DNA from: Muraenolepis orangiensis
Lineage: Eukaryota > Chordata > Actinopteri > Gadiformes > Muraenolepididae
Assembly: GCA_027704905.1 (NCBI GenBank)
Contig: JANIIK010000687.1
Span: 1 to 64,000 of the forward strand
Direction: 5' to 3'
Length of the DNA: 64,000 nt
Every line of letters starts with the position of its first letter. Position 1 is the first letter of the stretch. Below, one piece after another: positions 48,884 through 58,657 of the stretch. The notes beneath the pieces are model-generated. The model saw only the letters and a program-made list of their open reading frames with translations, was not told the origin of the DNA and did not search any database. The position numbers and the translations under genes were made by a program.

Positions 48884-48932
48884 ATGACAGGGGAGGCACT
48901 GCCTCGCCTGACCGCACGTCACTGGTATGAAA

Positions 48933-49189
48933 TTGATTTACTTAGTAGTCACAGTCAAATATGATGACTTACATTCAGGTGTGTGTGGCCTTACTTCCCC
49001 TTTTTTGGGGGGCTCCGTTTGCTACAGAACCAAGAGTGATTAAATGTTATCAACAATATGATAACTCATTTGATGAAACAGCAGTTATTTTTCCTGCTCT
49101 CCAGGTCTACAGTCACCAACAGAGCACCTCAAATAATCATTACTTTCTCGTAGCCATGGACATCATGTCTGACAATCTCTCTGGAGTTC
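48933..49189. other. Unique intergenic sequence
   Basis: A frame at 48961-49221 has a hydrophobic start and reads GAPFATEPRVIKCYQQYDNS. It has no recognisable domain and runs into the SINE target site. I do not call it a gene. Confidence 0.3.
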
Positions 49190-49214
49190 TTAATGACCAG
49201 GTATTTAGCATATT

Positions 49215-49591
49215 ATTTTAAATGGACTAAATTGATTGCATTTATATCACGCTTTTCTAACAAGTACAGCCACTCAAAGCGCTGTACAAGTCATGCCTCA
49301 CATTCACCTGCACATTCAACAACCGACGGCACAGTCAGCCATGCAAGGAGACAGCCAGTGCGTCAGGAGACAGCCAGTGCGTCAGGAGACAGCCAGTGCG
49401 TCAGGAGACAGCCAGTGCGTCAGGAGACAGCCAGTGCGTCAGGAGACAGCCAGTGCGTCAGGAGACAGCCAGTGCGTCAGGAGACAGCCAGCGACACCTC
49501 CACAGTTTTTGCTAGGAGGGGGCGGGGATCGAACCAGCAACCTTCAGGGTGTGAGGCGACCACGCTACCTCCTGAGCTATACTGCTACCCC
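49215..49591 (-). mobile_element. tRNA-derived SINE with internal 19-bp array
   Basis: On the minus strand the element starts near 49591 with a tRNA-like head: an A-box-like TAGCTCAGGAGGTAG and a B box GGTTCGATCC at about 49528-49537. It ends near 49215 with an AAGCGTGATATAAATG-like tail resembling L2 3' ends. A direct repeat of about 25 bp (49190-49214 and 49592-49616, one mismatch) flanks it and is the likely target duplication. Its middle is taken over by a 19-bp tandem repeat. Confidence 0.75.
49345..49491. repeat. 19-bp minisatellite inside the SINE
   Basis: About eight near-identical copies of a unit containing GTCAGGAGACAGCCAGTGC. Confidence 0.92.
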
Positions 49592-49616
49592 TTAATGACA
49601 AGGTATTTAGCATATT

Positions 49617-49989
49617 CTTTAGAATACTTACAAACATACATGCGTGTCAGAGGAGGCTGGTCATCCTCCTCTGTCGGTAATACATTTAGTTATGGATTGT
49701 CTGAACAAGTAATGGAGCAAACATATTTGTAGTATTTAAATGTGGAACCTATAAATCTTCTTGGGGCCATCGCCCGACGGGAATGTGGATCGGACTCTTG
49801 TACATGCGTAGTGTCCTGTCCCTTGCGGGCCCCGTACCGGGCCATAGCACAGGTGTCTGTGCATAGAAAACAAACCAACACAGAAACCTGTTGAACACCA
49901 TTACAGTGCATACGTACACTATGTGTGAAAGACAAGGGATCAGAACAAGTTAGGATTAATTGTTCATGTAATGCAATGTAATGCAACAT
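49617..49989. other. Intergenic, unidentified
   Basis: Contains GGGCCATCGCCCGACGGGAA and CCCGTACCGGGCCATAGCAC stretches, more GC-rich than the surroundings. No gene or known element recognised. Confidence 0.4.
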
Positions 49990-50530
49990 CCACAGGATCC
50001 GGCCCTTCCTCACACGTGAAGCGGCGCAGATCCTGATCCAAGTGCTCGTCATCACCCGCCTCGACTACTGCAACTCTCTCCTGGCGGGACTCCCCGCCTC
50101 TGCTACAAAGCCCCTTCAACGCATCCAGAACGCAGCAGCACGCCTGGTACTCAACCTACCAAAATTCTCCCACGTGACCCCTCTCTTCCGCAATCTCCAC
50201 TGGCTTCCGGTAAATGCTCGCATCAAGTTCAAGACTCTGGTACTGACCTTCAGGGCAGTCAATGGAACTGCCCCAACCTACCTCCAAACGTTGGTCAAGC
50301 CCTACATCCCAGCTAGATCGCTCCGCTCAACTTCTGCCAGGTGACTTGTTCGACCTTCACTGAAAACAACCAAGCATCGCTCTTCCAAGACCCAGCTCTT
50401 CACGGCTCTGGCTCCTCAGTGGTGGAATGAACTCCCGTCTCATGACAGGACGGCAGAGTCCCTCGCCAGCTTCCGCAAGGGACTCAAGACCCACCTGTTC
50501 AGAGTCCACCTGGACTCTCCATGAACCCTC
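49990..50530 (+). mobile_element. LINE 3' fragment (Rex1/CR1/L2-like)
   Basis: The C-terminal part of a reverse transcriptase: TRLDYCNSLLAGLP, RIQNAAARLVLNLPKF, HVTPLFRNLHWLPV, FRAVNGTAPTYLQTLV and SLRSTSAR. It continues after an in-frame TGA (50342-50344) with WWNELPSH and SFRKGLKTHLFRVHL. It is 5' truncated and without visible target duplications. Confidence 0.8.
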
Positions 50531-50679
50531 CTTCTCCTTTGTGAACCCCTAACTTGCTTAAGTCCTGACATTAATAGCTCTTAGCATGTTGTATATTCTA
50601 GCAAGTGTATATCCTTTATGTTGATAACACGCTCTTATCACAGCTACTTAAGCAGGTGACCTGGCAGGACAATGTACCT

Positions 50680-51250
50680 ATTATACCGAGTACAAGTACT
50701 GACAAAGTACCTATTACACTGAGTACATGTACTGACAAAGTACCTATTATACTGAGTACAAGTACTGACAAAGAACCTATTACACTGAGTACAAGTACTG
50801 ACAAAGTACCTATTATACTGAGTACAAGTACTGACAAAGAACCTATTACACTGAGTACTGACAAGTACTGACAATGTACATTTTTAACTGAGTACATGTA
50901 CTGACAATGTACCTATTATACTGAGTACAAGTACTAACAATGTACCTATTATACTGAGTACAAGTACTGACACAGTACCTATTACACTGAGTACTGACAA
51001 GTACTGACAATGTACCTATCCTACTGAGTACATGTACTGACAATATACCTATTATGCTGAGTAAAATTACTGACAAAGTACCTATTACACTGAGTACAAG
51101 TACTGACAATGTACCTTTTAACTCAGTACAAGTACTGACAATTGACCTATTATACTGAGTACAAGTACTGACAATATACCTATTATACTGAGTTCAAGTA
51201 CTGACAAAGTACCTATTACACTGAGTACAAGTACTGACAATGTACCTGTA
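50680..51250. repeat. 33-bp tandem repeat (AGTACAAGTACTGACAA type)
   Basis: About 17 imperfect copies of a unit holding GAGTACAAGTACTGACAA and GTACCTATTA. It gives long low-complexity open frames that are not genes. It is unrelated in sequence to the 33-bp array at the left of the window. Confidence 0.92.
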
Positions 51251-51805
51251 ACATAAAAATGACTAACACTGAAATAACTGAAATAAAAATGTACTGTAAT
51301 AAAGTGATATATGATGATATATTAGTGATATATATTGATGATACATCACAGAACAGAGTTGACTACAGTATCTCTCAGTATCAAAGCATGATGAACCAGT
51401 TGGTCCAGTTCCCCTCCCAGTTCAGTTCCTTTCAGACTAACCTCTTCTAGGCTGTTGTTCCATGACTCACTCAGTCATGAACTATAATAACCTTATTCAA
51501 ATAAGAACCATAGACAGAGAGCTCTGAGGACCAGAAGCTCAGACACACACAGTCTCTGACAATACTTTGATTCATTTTCAATAAAATCAGAATTGTACAA
51601 TATTGTAACATGATGTAATTTATTATTCAGAAGCATAGAGACTATTGATTACTGACTGCAACTGTTGAGAAGTTTCTCTAAAATTGTTCACAGTGTAGTT
51701 GGGTTGGATTCTTCTTGTGTTGTTTCCTGGTTCGTTTTTCAGGATACACCCTTTACTGGCAGGCACACACACACACACGCACCTACTTGCTCAGCTGAAA
51801 ATCGT
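51251..51805. other. Sequence upstream of locus 2, no SXY module seen
   Basis: AT-rich. Contains a short (CA)n at about 51765-51779. I searched for TGACGTCA/TGATGTCA and ATTGG-type boxes and saw none, unlike the region before locus 1. Homology to locus 1 starts only at about 51806 (GTGTGAGTCTCGTCT). Confidence 0.5.
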
Positions 51806-51938
51806 GAGTGTGAGTCTCGTCTCTGTTGATTCTCTCATTACATTACATTACATTATATAACATTACATTACATTACAGTCATTTAGCAGACGCTTGTATC
51901 CTAAGCGACTTCCATCTCTTTCTTCTAGATGCATCGAT

Positions 51939-51993
51939 ATGACGGCGCTAAGAGGGATACTGCTGTTGCTTTGTTGTCTCGGTGTGTCCTCAG
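51939..51993 (+). pseudogene. Locus 2 exon 1, signal peptide
   Basis: Same signal peptide as locus 1. A single base difference just upstream (ATGCATCG instead of ATCCATCG) creates an extra ATG at 51929-51931 in a different frame, which would compete with the normal start at 51939. Confidence 0.82.
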
Positions 51994-52155
51994 GTAACAC
52001 CGCTTACAACTCACTTTGGATTGATTTAAAACACACTTGAACCCATGTTGGTTTAGTGTCCGTCAATAGACGCTGTTTTAGTGGGTTAATTCATCCACAA
52101 CACCATTCATCATTTACTTCCAATACTTAAACACACATCAGATTATTTATGGTGG

Positions 52156-52346
52156 TGTGGTGAGTTACATAATTCACCTGGGGAACTATGGTTGGGGGGC
52201 GTGCTCCCGCACGGACTGTTTTGAGCACCGGACTTGTTCTTGTTCCGGTTAGCGTTCTTGTTGCAACTGTGTGTTTTGTATGGCTAATAAAACCACAAGT
52301 TCCACTTTTGATGCACCGCCTCCGACTCCCGTCTTTCGGCACTACA
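52156..52346 (+). repeat. 5' LTR
   Basis: 191 bp, TG...CA ends, with a TAATAAAA polyadenylation-like signal at about 52284. It is identical by eye to the 3' LTR. Confidence 0.93.
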
Positions 52347-52347
52347 T

Positions 52348-52360
52348 TGGTGACCCCGAC
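52348..52360 (+). other. Primer binding site, tRNA-Trp
   Basis: TGGTGACCCCGAC, one base after the 5' LTR. It is complementary to the 3' end of vertebrate tRNA-Trp including CCA. Confidence 0.8.
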
Positions 52361-52396
52361 ATAAGTCTCGTCGAAGTATCCGAGACAGAACAGAAC

Positions 52397-55300
52397 ATGG
52401 CAATTAGCCCCTTTTTCGTGAAATTGCCGGAATTCTGGGAAAATGCAGCCGCGGCATGGTTCGCACAGACGGACGCTCAACTCGCTCTCCGCGGGATAGA
52501 CGATGACGGGACACGCTATCTACACGTTGTCACGGCACTGGGTAGCTCCACGGCGTCTCGGTCGGTAAGCTTCATTACCAATCCCCCCGCCCTGGGTAAA
52601 TATGAGGCTTTCAAGAGCTATCTGCTTAAGACTTTCGAGTTGTCTCGACGGGAACGAGCCCGACGTCTTTTGGCGATGCGTGGCCTAGGAGACAACAAGC
52701 CCTCCGTACACATGGACATCATGCTAAAGCTGCTAGGTGCGGAGGAGCCTAATTTTTTATTCATGGAGATGTTTCTTCAACATATGCCGCCACACGTCCA
52801 GACAGCGCTCGCTAACACCCACATAACGGAGCCCCGCGAGTTGGCTGAAGAGGCTGACCGTTACTTCCTGGCTACCCAGTGTTTCGCCCCAGAAGTACTG
52901 GCCCCGACACGTAGCTACACCCCGCCTGGCAGGGATGTGCTAGCCGGCGGGAGCACCGGGACCGCCAACAGCCGTGCTAACACTGGCATGTGTTATTTCC
53001 ATGCTCGTTTCGGACCAAAAGCCAACAAGTGCGTTCCCCCCTGTAACTACAAGCCGACGGGGAAACGACAGGGCCTGCGCTCAGTAGTGGCCGCGAGCGT
53101 GGGCATAACAAACCGGCTCCTGTTCATCAGAGACTCTTGCTCCGGGCGCAAATTCCTTTGCGACACCGGGGCTCAGAGGAGCGTCCTGCCAGCTTCTGTG
53201 GGCGACACCGCAAGAGGAGACCACGGCCCGCGTTTGATGTCCGCTAATGACACCCCTATCCGCACCTATGGCACGAGGACAGTAGACCTGTGTTTCGGAG
53301 GACAGCGGTTCACATGGGACTTCGTCACGGCCGACATCTCTTTCCCCCTCCTCGGCGCGGATTTCCTGTGCGCCCACGGGCTGCTGGTGGACGTTAAGAA
53401 CAGACGCCTGGTGGACGCTATGACGTTTTCCTCGCTCGCATGCGTCCGCGGCGAGGCAGCATACGGCGGGCTCTCCAGCTCACTCTCGGAAGGTAACAGC
53501 TACCAGCGACTTCTCGGTGAGTTTCCCAGCTTGACGCAGCCCACTTTCTCCGCCGCCACTACTAAACACGGGGTCGAGCACCACATCGACACTAACGGCC
53601 CTCCGGTCTACGCTAGGGCCCGACGGCTCAACCCTGACAGGCTGGCGGTCGCTAAGGCAGAGTTTGCCAATATGGAACGTCTGGGCATCATCCGCCGCTC
53701 AGACAGCCCGTGGGCATCACCGCTCCACATCGTCCCCAAGCCAGACGGCGGGTGGCGGCCGTGTGGAGATTACCGCCGCCTTAACGACGCTACTACTCCG
53801 GACCGCTACCCGGTCCCTCACATCCAGGATTTCTCTGCACACCTGGCGGGCAAGCTGGTGTTCTCCAAGGTGGACCTGGTGCGTGGCTACCACCAGGTTC
53901 CGGTACACCCCTCAGACGTCCCCAAAACGGCGGTAGTCACGCCGTTCGGACTTTTTGAGTTCTTGCGCATGCCGTTTGGTCTTAAAAACGCAGCGCAGTC
54001 CTTTCAGCGGTTAATGGATGCGACGCTAAGGGACATGCCATTCCTTTTTGTCTACTTAGATGACATACTCGTCGCCAGCTCCTCTGAGGAGGAGCACCAG
54101 GCACATCTGCGGATCCTTTTCGAAAGGCTTAACCAACACGGCCTTATTGTCAACCCGGCAAAGTGTCTGTTCGGGGTGTCCTCCATCCACTTCCTCGGTC
54201 ATCTCATCACCAAAGAGGGGGCCGCCCCCCTCCCGGCGAAAGTGGAAGCTGTATCCGCTTTTCCCCGACCAAACACAGCTCGGGCGCTCCGGGAGTTCCT
54301 CGGGATGGTAACCTTTTACCACCGGTTCATCCGCCGGGCCGCCCACACCATGCGCCCGCTGTACGAGGCTCTCAAGGACAAGTCCCCCGGCCAGGCCATC
54401 GACTGGACGGCCGAAAGGGAGACCGCCTTCGATGCCACCAAGGCCGCCCTGAGCCAAGCCGCCATGTTGGCTCACCCGTCGCACAAGGCCCCTATCGCTA
54501 TTACCACCGATGCGTCCGACTATGCCGTCGGAGCGGTACACGAGCAATGGGTCGACGGCGCCTGGCAACCGCTCGCCTTTTTCAGCCGGCAGTTGACCCC
54601 CAGGGAGCGCAAGTACAGCACGTTCGACAGAGAACTACTTGGCCTCTGGTTGGCGATTCGCCACTTCCGGTTCCTGCTGGAAGGTCGGGACTTTGCAGCG
54701 TTTGTGGACCACAAACCGCTCACATTCTGCATGTCCAAGGTGGCAGAGCCGTGGTCCGCCCGCCAACAGCGACAGCTGTCGTATATATCGGAGTATACGA
54801 CAGACATCCGACACATCGCTGGGAAAGACAACGTGGTCGCGGACTGCCTCTCCAGAGCGGTCATCGGAGCCGTGCAGCTGGGCCTCGACTACGCCAGCAT
54901 GAGCACGGACCAAGCCTTGGACCACGGGATCCAGACCCTCAGAGCTTCAGACACAGGGTTGCGCCTGGAGGAGGTCGCGGTCGGCGACTCAGGCGCAATG
55001 TTGTGGTGCGATGTCTCCACGGGCCAACCCCGTCCGCTAGTCCCTGTGAACTGGCGCCGACCCGTTTTTGAGGCGATACACAACCTTTCCCACCCCGGCA
55101 GGAAACCTTCCGTGAGGCTAGTGTCGCAAAAATTTGTGTGGCAGGGACTCAAGAAGGACGTGAAGACCTGGGTTGACACATGCGTGGCCTGTCAACGGGC
55201 TAAGGTGCACCGACACACTAGAGCCCCTTTCGAGCCTTTTACGGTTCCCGAGAGGAGGTTCGACCACGTTAATGTGGACCTCGTGGGTCCACTTCCCACA

Positions 55301-56260
55301 TCTCATGGGTTCACCTACCTCTTCACTATGGTGGACAGGACGACCCGCTGGCCCGAGGCCGTTCCCCTCACCTCAACGGCAACTTCCGACGTGGCCCGCG
55401 CATTCATCGGCACGTGGGTCGCGCGTTTCGGGACACCGTCCGACCTCTCCTCTGACCGCGGTTCCCAGTTTACGTCGGAGCTATGGAGTGCGGTTGCTGA
55501 AGGTCTGGGGGTCAAGCTACATCGCACCACCGCCTATCACCCCCAGGCTAACGGTTTGTGTGAGCGGTTCCACCGATCCATGAAGGCAAGCCTACGCGCT
55601 AGCTTGACGGACGGCAACTGGGTGGATAGGCTTCCGTGGGTGATGCTTGGCCTCAGGTGCGCCCCTAAAGAGGACCTGCAGTCCTCGTCGGCGGAGCTGG
55701 TGTACGGCCAGACTCTACGGGTCCCCGGGGATTTTATTCCGGAGGCCAACATGCCCTGGTCTGCGGCCAGGCAGCGCTCCTCCCTACTGGAGACCGCCGG
55801 GGCATTCGTTCCCGTCCCCACGTCGCTGCACGGCACTCCTGCGTTCCAGGTGTCCCCCGGTCTGCGTTCGGCAGGATTTGTTTTCATCCGTCACGACGCC
55901 CACCGCGGTCCCCTACGTCCCCCTTACGACGGCCCGTTCAGGGTCATAAGACACGGGGATAAGACCTTGGTGGTGGACGTTGGCGGCAAAGCGGAGACTG
56001 TCTCCGTGGACAGGATTAAGCCGGCTCATGTGGACGTTTCCAGGCCATTGGAGTTGGCCCAACCCCCACGTCGGGGCCGTCCTCCCCGTCCCCGCCCCCT
56101 AAACCCTGTTGGAGTTCCCGCCTCGTTGGCACCCTTACCCTCCAATTTTGTCGAGGGCGCAGACGCACTGGCTGCCCCGCCCTCCTCGACACCCGTCGTC
56201 CTTACTCGCCGGGGTCGGGTAGTGGTCCCTCCCCGGCGCGGGGATTTTGTCTATGGGTGA
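52397..56260 (+). CDS. Gag-Pol polyprotein of the gypsy element, intact
   Basis: One uninterrupted frame of 1287 codons from the ATG at 52397. The frame is also open back to an ATG at 52271 inside the LTR, but the start after the primer site is the more natural one. Gag carries a CX2HX9CX3C zinc motif starting near residue 199, a CHCC type. The aspartic protease has DTGA at about 256. The reverse transcriptase has the YLDD box at 553-556, and RNase H follows with its first Asp at about 705. Integrase has an H-H-C-C zinc site (895, 899, 929, 932) and catalytic Asp 961, Asp 1020 and Glu 1056, giving the D,D(35)E pattern. All key residues are present, so the element may still be capable of moving. 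It has no envelope gene. The function is retrotransposition and is unrelated to the MHC host gene. Confidence 0.93.
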   Translation: MAISPFFVKLPEFWENAAAAWFAQTDAQLALRGIDDDGTRYLHVVTALGSSTASRSVSFITNPPALGKYEAFKSYLLKTFELSRRERARRLLAMRGLGDNKPSVHMDIMLKLLGAEEPNFLFMEMFLQHMPPHVQTALANTHITEPRELAEEADRYFLATQCFAPEVLAPTRSYTPPGRDVLAGGSTGTANSRANTGMCYFHARFGPKANKCVPPCNYKPTGKRQGLRSVVAASVGITNRLLFIRDSCSGRKFLCDTGAQRSVLPASVGDTARGDHGPRLMSANDTPIRTYGTRTVDLCFGGQRFTWDFVTADISFPLLGADFLCAHGLLVDVKNRRLVDAMTFSSLACVRGEAAYGGLSSSLSEGNSYQRLLGEFPSLTQPTFSAATTKHGVEHHIDTNGPPVYARARRLNPDRLAVAKAEFANMERLGIIRRSDSPWASPLHIVPKPDGGWRPCGDYRRLNDATTPDRYPVPHIQDFSAHLAGKLVFSKVDLVRGYHQVPVHPSDVPKTAVVTPFGLFEFLRMPFGLKNAAQSFQRLMDATLRDMPFLFVYLDDILVASSSEEEHQAHLRILFERLNQHGLIVNPAKCLFGVSSIHFLGHLITKEGAAPLPAKVEAVSAFPRPNTARALREFLGMVTFYHRFIRRAAHTMRPLYEALKDKSPGQAIDWTAERETAFDATKAALSQAAMLAHPSHKAPIAITTDASDYAVGAVHEQWVDGAWQPLAFFSRQLTPRERKYSTFDRELLGLWLAIRHFRFLLEGRDFAAFVDHKPLTFCMSKVAEPWSARQQRQLSYISEYTTDIRHIAGKDNVVADCLSRAVIGAVQLGLDYASMSTDQALDHGIQTLRASDTGLRLEEVAVGDSGAMLWCDVSTGQPRPLVPVNWRRPVFEAIHNLSHPGRKPSVRLVSQKFVWQGLKKDVKTWVDTCVACQRAKVHRHTRAPFEPFTVPERRFDHVNVDLVGPLPTSHGFTYLFTMVDRTTRWPEAVPLTSTATSDVARAFIGTWVARFGTPSDLSSDRGSQFTSELWSAVAEGLGVKLHRTTAYHPQANGLCERFHRSMKASLRASLTDGNWVDRLPWVMLGLRCAPKEDLQSSSAELVYGQTLRVPGDFIPEANMPWSAARQRSSLLETAGAFVPVPTSLHGTPAFQVSPGLRSAGFVFIRHDAHRGPLRPPYDGPFRVIRHGDKTLVVDVGGKAETVSVDRIKPAHVDVSRPLELAQPPRRGRPPRPRPLNPVGVPASLAPLPSNFVEGADALAAPPSSTPVVLTRRGRVVVPPRRGDFVYG

Positions 56261-56276
56261 ATTCTGGGGGGGCTTG

Positions 56277-56467
56277 TGTGGTGAGTTACATAATTCACCT
56301 GGGGAACTATGGTTGGGGGGCGTGCTCCCGCACGGACTGTTTTGAGCACCGGACTTGTTCTTGTTCCGGTTAGCGTTCTTGTTGCAACTGTGTGTTTTGT
56401 ATGGCTAATAAAACCACAAGTTCCACTTTTGATGCACCGCCTCCGACTCCCGTCTTTCGGCACTACA
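56277..56467 (+). repeat. 3' LTR
   Basis: 191 bp, matching the 5' LTR without a visible difference, followed directly by the GTGG target duplication and then the resumed MHC intron. Confidence 0.93.
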
Positions 56468-56646
56468 GTGGCTTCGAACTGTCAAACCGAAACTAAACTG
56501 GCCGTTCGATGACGACGTTAATAAAAGTACAATCTACAGTTTGGAGTGAATACAATGTCTACTTTTAGTTAACCTTTAATCCGAGGTGTTATGGACACTC
56601 GGAGATATCTTATTATTAACTTTTTAACCGTTCTTGTTGAATTCTT

Positions 56647-56772
<126 letters not shown>

Positions 56773-57097
56773 GCACGCACTCGAACACACACAACACCTT
56801 TGATAATAGGCTACTAAATACAACAAAGTCTGAAGTCTATTGTGTTCACGTTCTCAACAGAAGACAGATTTAATCTCACTTTAATTTCCTGAATAAATTA
56901 GAACATTCCAGAATGTTAGAAAGAATGTGAAAATAGAAGTAATGTAATTCATTCAAATCGATATGCTTCGAATTATACATTTTGTAATGTAGTTATTTCA
57001 TAAATAATAGTTTATTCTCTCCATGTCAGCATGAATGGTTAAAAGTGTTTTAAAGCTACAGTAACATGTTTCCATGTCAATGAGATCAAACAAAACG

Positions 57098-57270
57098 GCC
57101 AGGGGGCGGGGCCATATATCAGGGGGCGGGGCCATATGGCAGGGGGAGGGGCAATATGTCTACAGTGATGTACAGTATTAACCTGTCTGTCTGTCTGTCT
57201 ACAGTGATGTACAGTATTACTCTGTCTGTCTGTCTACAGTGATGTACAGTATTAACATGTCGGTCTGTCT
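57098..57270. repeat. GC-box-like triplets and repeated pseudo-acceptors
   Basis: Three tandem copies of a unit containing GGGGGCGGGGCCATAT (57104-57155; the third is GGGGGAGGGGCAATAT) are followed by three copies of CTACAGTGATGTACAGTATTA separated by CTGT runs. They lie just before the alpha1 acceptor and are absent from locus 1. Confidence 0.8.
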
Positions 57271-57282
57271 GTCTTTCTACAG

Positions 57283-57552
57283 AGATCCACTCTCTGAAGT
57301 ATTGTCAAACAGCGTCGTCTGGACTCTCAAACTTCCCAGAGTTTGTGGCTGATATGATGGTGGATGAAGTTCAGATCTTTCACTATGACAGCAACAGCCA
57401 GAGAACAGAACCCAGACAGGTGTGGATGGAGCAGCTCACCAGAGATTACCCACACTACTTGGAGAGAGACACTGGAATCTCTTTTAGGAACCAGCAGATC
57501 TCCAAAGTCAGCATTGAGAACTTTGAAAATAAGTGCTTTAACCAGACAGGAG
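57283..57552 (+). pseudogene. Locus 2 exon 2, alpha1 domain (intact frame)
   Basis: A 270-bp exon reading HSLKYCQTASSG, NFPEFVADMMVDEVQI, HYDSNSQRTEPRQVWMEQ, HYLERDTGISF and CFNQTGG. It keeps the Tyr equivalent to position 7 and the NQT glycosylation site. It sits between a TTCTACAG acceptor and a GGTAAGT donor. Confidence 0.87.
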
Positions 57553-57727
57553 GTAAGTTTATATCTAATGTCTTAACTCTCAACATGAAGATATCATTCT
57601 AATGTCAGAATATATATATACACACATGCACATACACATGTATACAAATACGTTCATAAGTACACATGAACACAAATACACATGAACACATGCATCTGAA
57701 TCAGACAGAATAGAGTATTCATGTAAG

Positions 57728-58310
57728 TAGTGTAGCAGTACTCAGTGTAACAGTACTCAGTGTAGACATACTCAGTGTAGCAGTACTCAGTATTCAGTGC
57801 AGCAGTACTCAGTGTATAAGTACTCAGTATACAACAACAAATCGTGAGGATTGAATCCTCTTTATTGGTCACATACATGAAGACATACAGTGAAACGTGT
57901 TCTCTGCATTTAACCCATCCTAGTATTAGGAGCAGTGGGCAGCTATTCGTACAGCGCCCGGGGAGCAGTTAGGGTTAGGGTCTTCCTCAAGGACACCTCG
58001 ACAGTTTTTGCTAGGAGGAGCCGGGGAGTATAGCAGTACTCAGTGTAGCAGTACTCAGTGTAGAAGTACTTAGTGTAGCAGTATTCAGTATAGCAGTACT
58101 CAGTGTAGCAGGACTCAGTGTAGAAGTACTCAGTGTAGCAGTACTCAGTGTATAAGTACTCAGTGTAGCAGTATTCAGTATAGCAGTACTCAGTGTAGCA
58201 GTACTCAGTGTAGAAGTACTCAGTGTAGCAGTACTCAGTGTAGCAGTACTCAGTGTAGAAGTACTCAGTGTAGCAGTACTCAGTGTAGCAGTACTCAGGG
58301 TATAAGTATT
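57728..58310. repeat. 15-bp minisatellite in locus 2 intron 2, split by a SINE-like insert
   Basis: GTGTAGCAGTACTCA-type repeats at 57728-57830 and 58024-58310, interrupted by a transposon fragment at about 57833-58026. Confidence 0.88.
57833..58026 (-). mobile_element. SINE-like fragment
   Basis: Contains TCCTCTTTATTGGTCACATA and GCAGTGGGCAGC, a fish-wide interspersed repeat style. Its right end GACAGTTTTTGCTAGGAGGA is nearly the same as a part of the SINE at 49500-49525, so the two share a body. The tRNA-like head is missing here. Confidence 0.6.
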
Positions 58311-58541
58311 CAAAGTATTGGAGTATAGATTGAGTCTAAAGGTTTGTCATTCAACATGACTAAACCAATCCATTGACTTCCCAGATAAAGTCACATGACA
58401 TGTAGTAGAGGAAGGACAAACCAGGTGATGTATTGTGGGAGGAGCTACATTGGCTTCTGGAGAAACAGTTCACAGGAAAAGAGTTCTCTTGGTTAACAGT
58501 TGAAGAGTCAACTGAAGTTCAGTGTCCCATTGAGTTCACAT

Positions 58542-58657
<116 letters not shown>

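Larger units (their letters stand above)
46767..48924. mobile_element. hAT-type non-autonomous transposon carrying a nested LINE
   Basis: Terminal inverted repeats CAGTGACGTGCAGTGAGGC (start) and the reverse complement of a close match (end). They are flanked by GTATGAAG at 46759-46766 and GTATGAAA at 48925-48932. An 8-bp target duplication (7 of 8 matching here) is the hAT signature. GGGGAGGCACTG-like subterminal sequence appears at both ends. No hAT transposase is visible; much of the interior is a Rex3-like LINE inserted later. Confidence 0.75.
52156..56467 (+). mobile_element. Ty3/gypsy LTR retrotransposon, CsRn1-like, full length
   Basis: A complete element in intron 1 of locus 2. The LTRs at 52156-52346 and 56277-56467 are 191 bp each and appear identical; they begin TGTGGTGAG and end CACTACA. 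The 4-bp direct repeat GTGG flanks it (52152-52155, 56468-56471). Locus 1 preserves the unoccupied site with a single GTGG at about 32735. A primer binding site TGGTGACCCCGAC (52348-52360) matches the 3' end of tRNA-Trp. A G-run at 56266-56272 may be the polypurine tract. An AATAAA lies in each LTR. tRNA-Trp priming, 4-bp target duplications and a CHCC Gag motif are known for the CsRn1 clade. Confidence 0.93.

Noticed and set aside
50605..51109. Open frames on both strands with TDKVPIILSTS-type repeats
   Set aside because: Product of the 33-bp tandem repeat; no start context or domain.
54056..54568. Antisense frame of 170 codons within the gypsy element, and similar ones across the gag-pol region
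   Set aside because: Shadow frames of a GC-rich coding sequence; the sense frame carries all retroelement motifs.
52156..56467. Endogenous retrovirus with an envelope gene
   Set aside because: The frame ends after integrase and a short tail only 16 bp before the 3' LTR, leaving no room for an envelope gene. The features fit a Ty3/gypsy retrotransposon.
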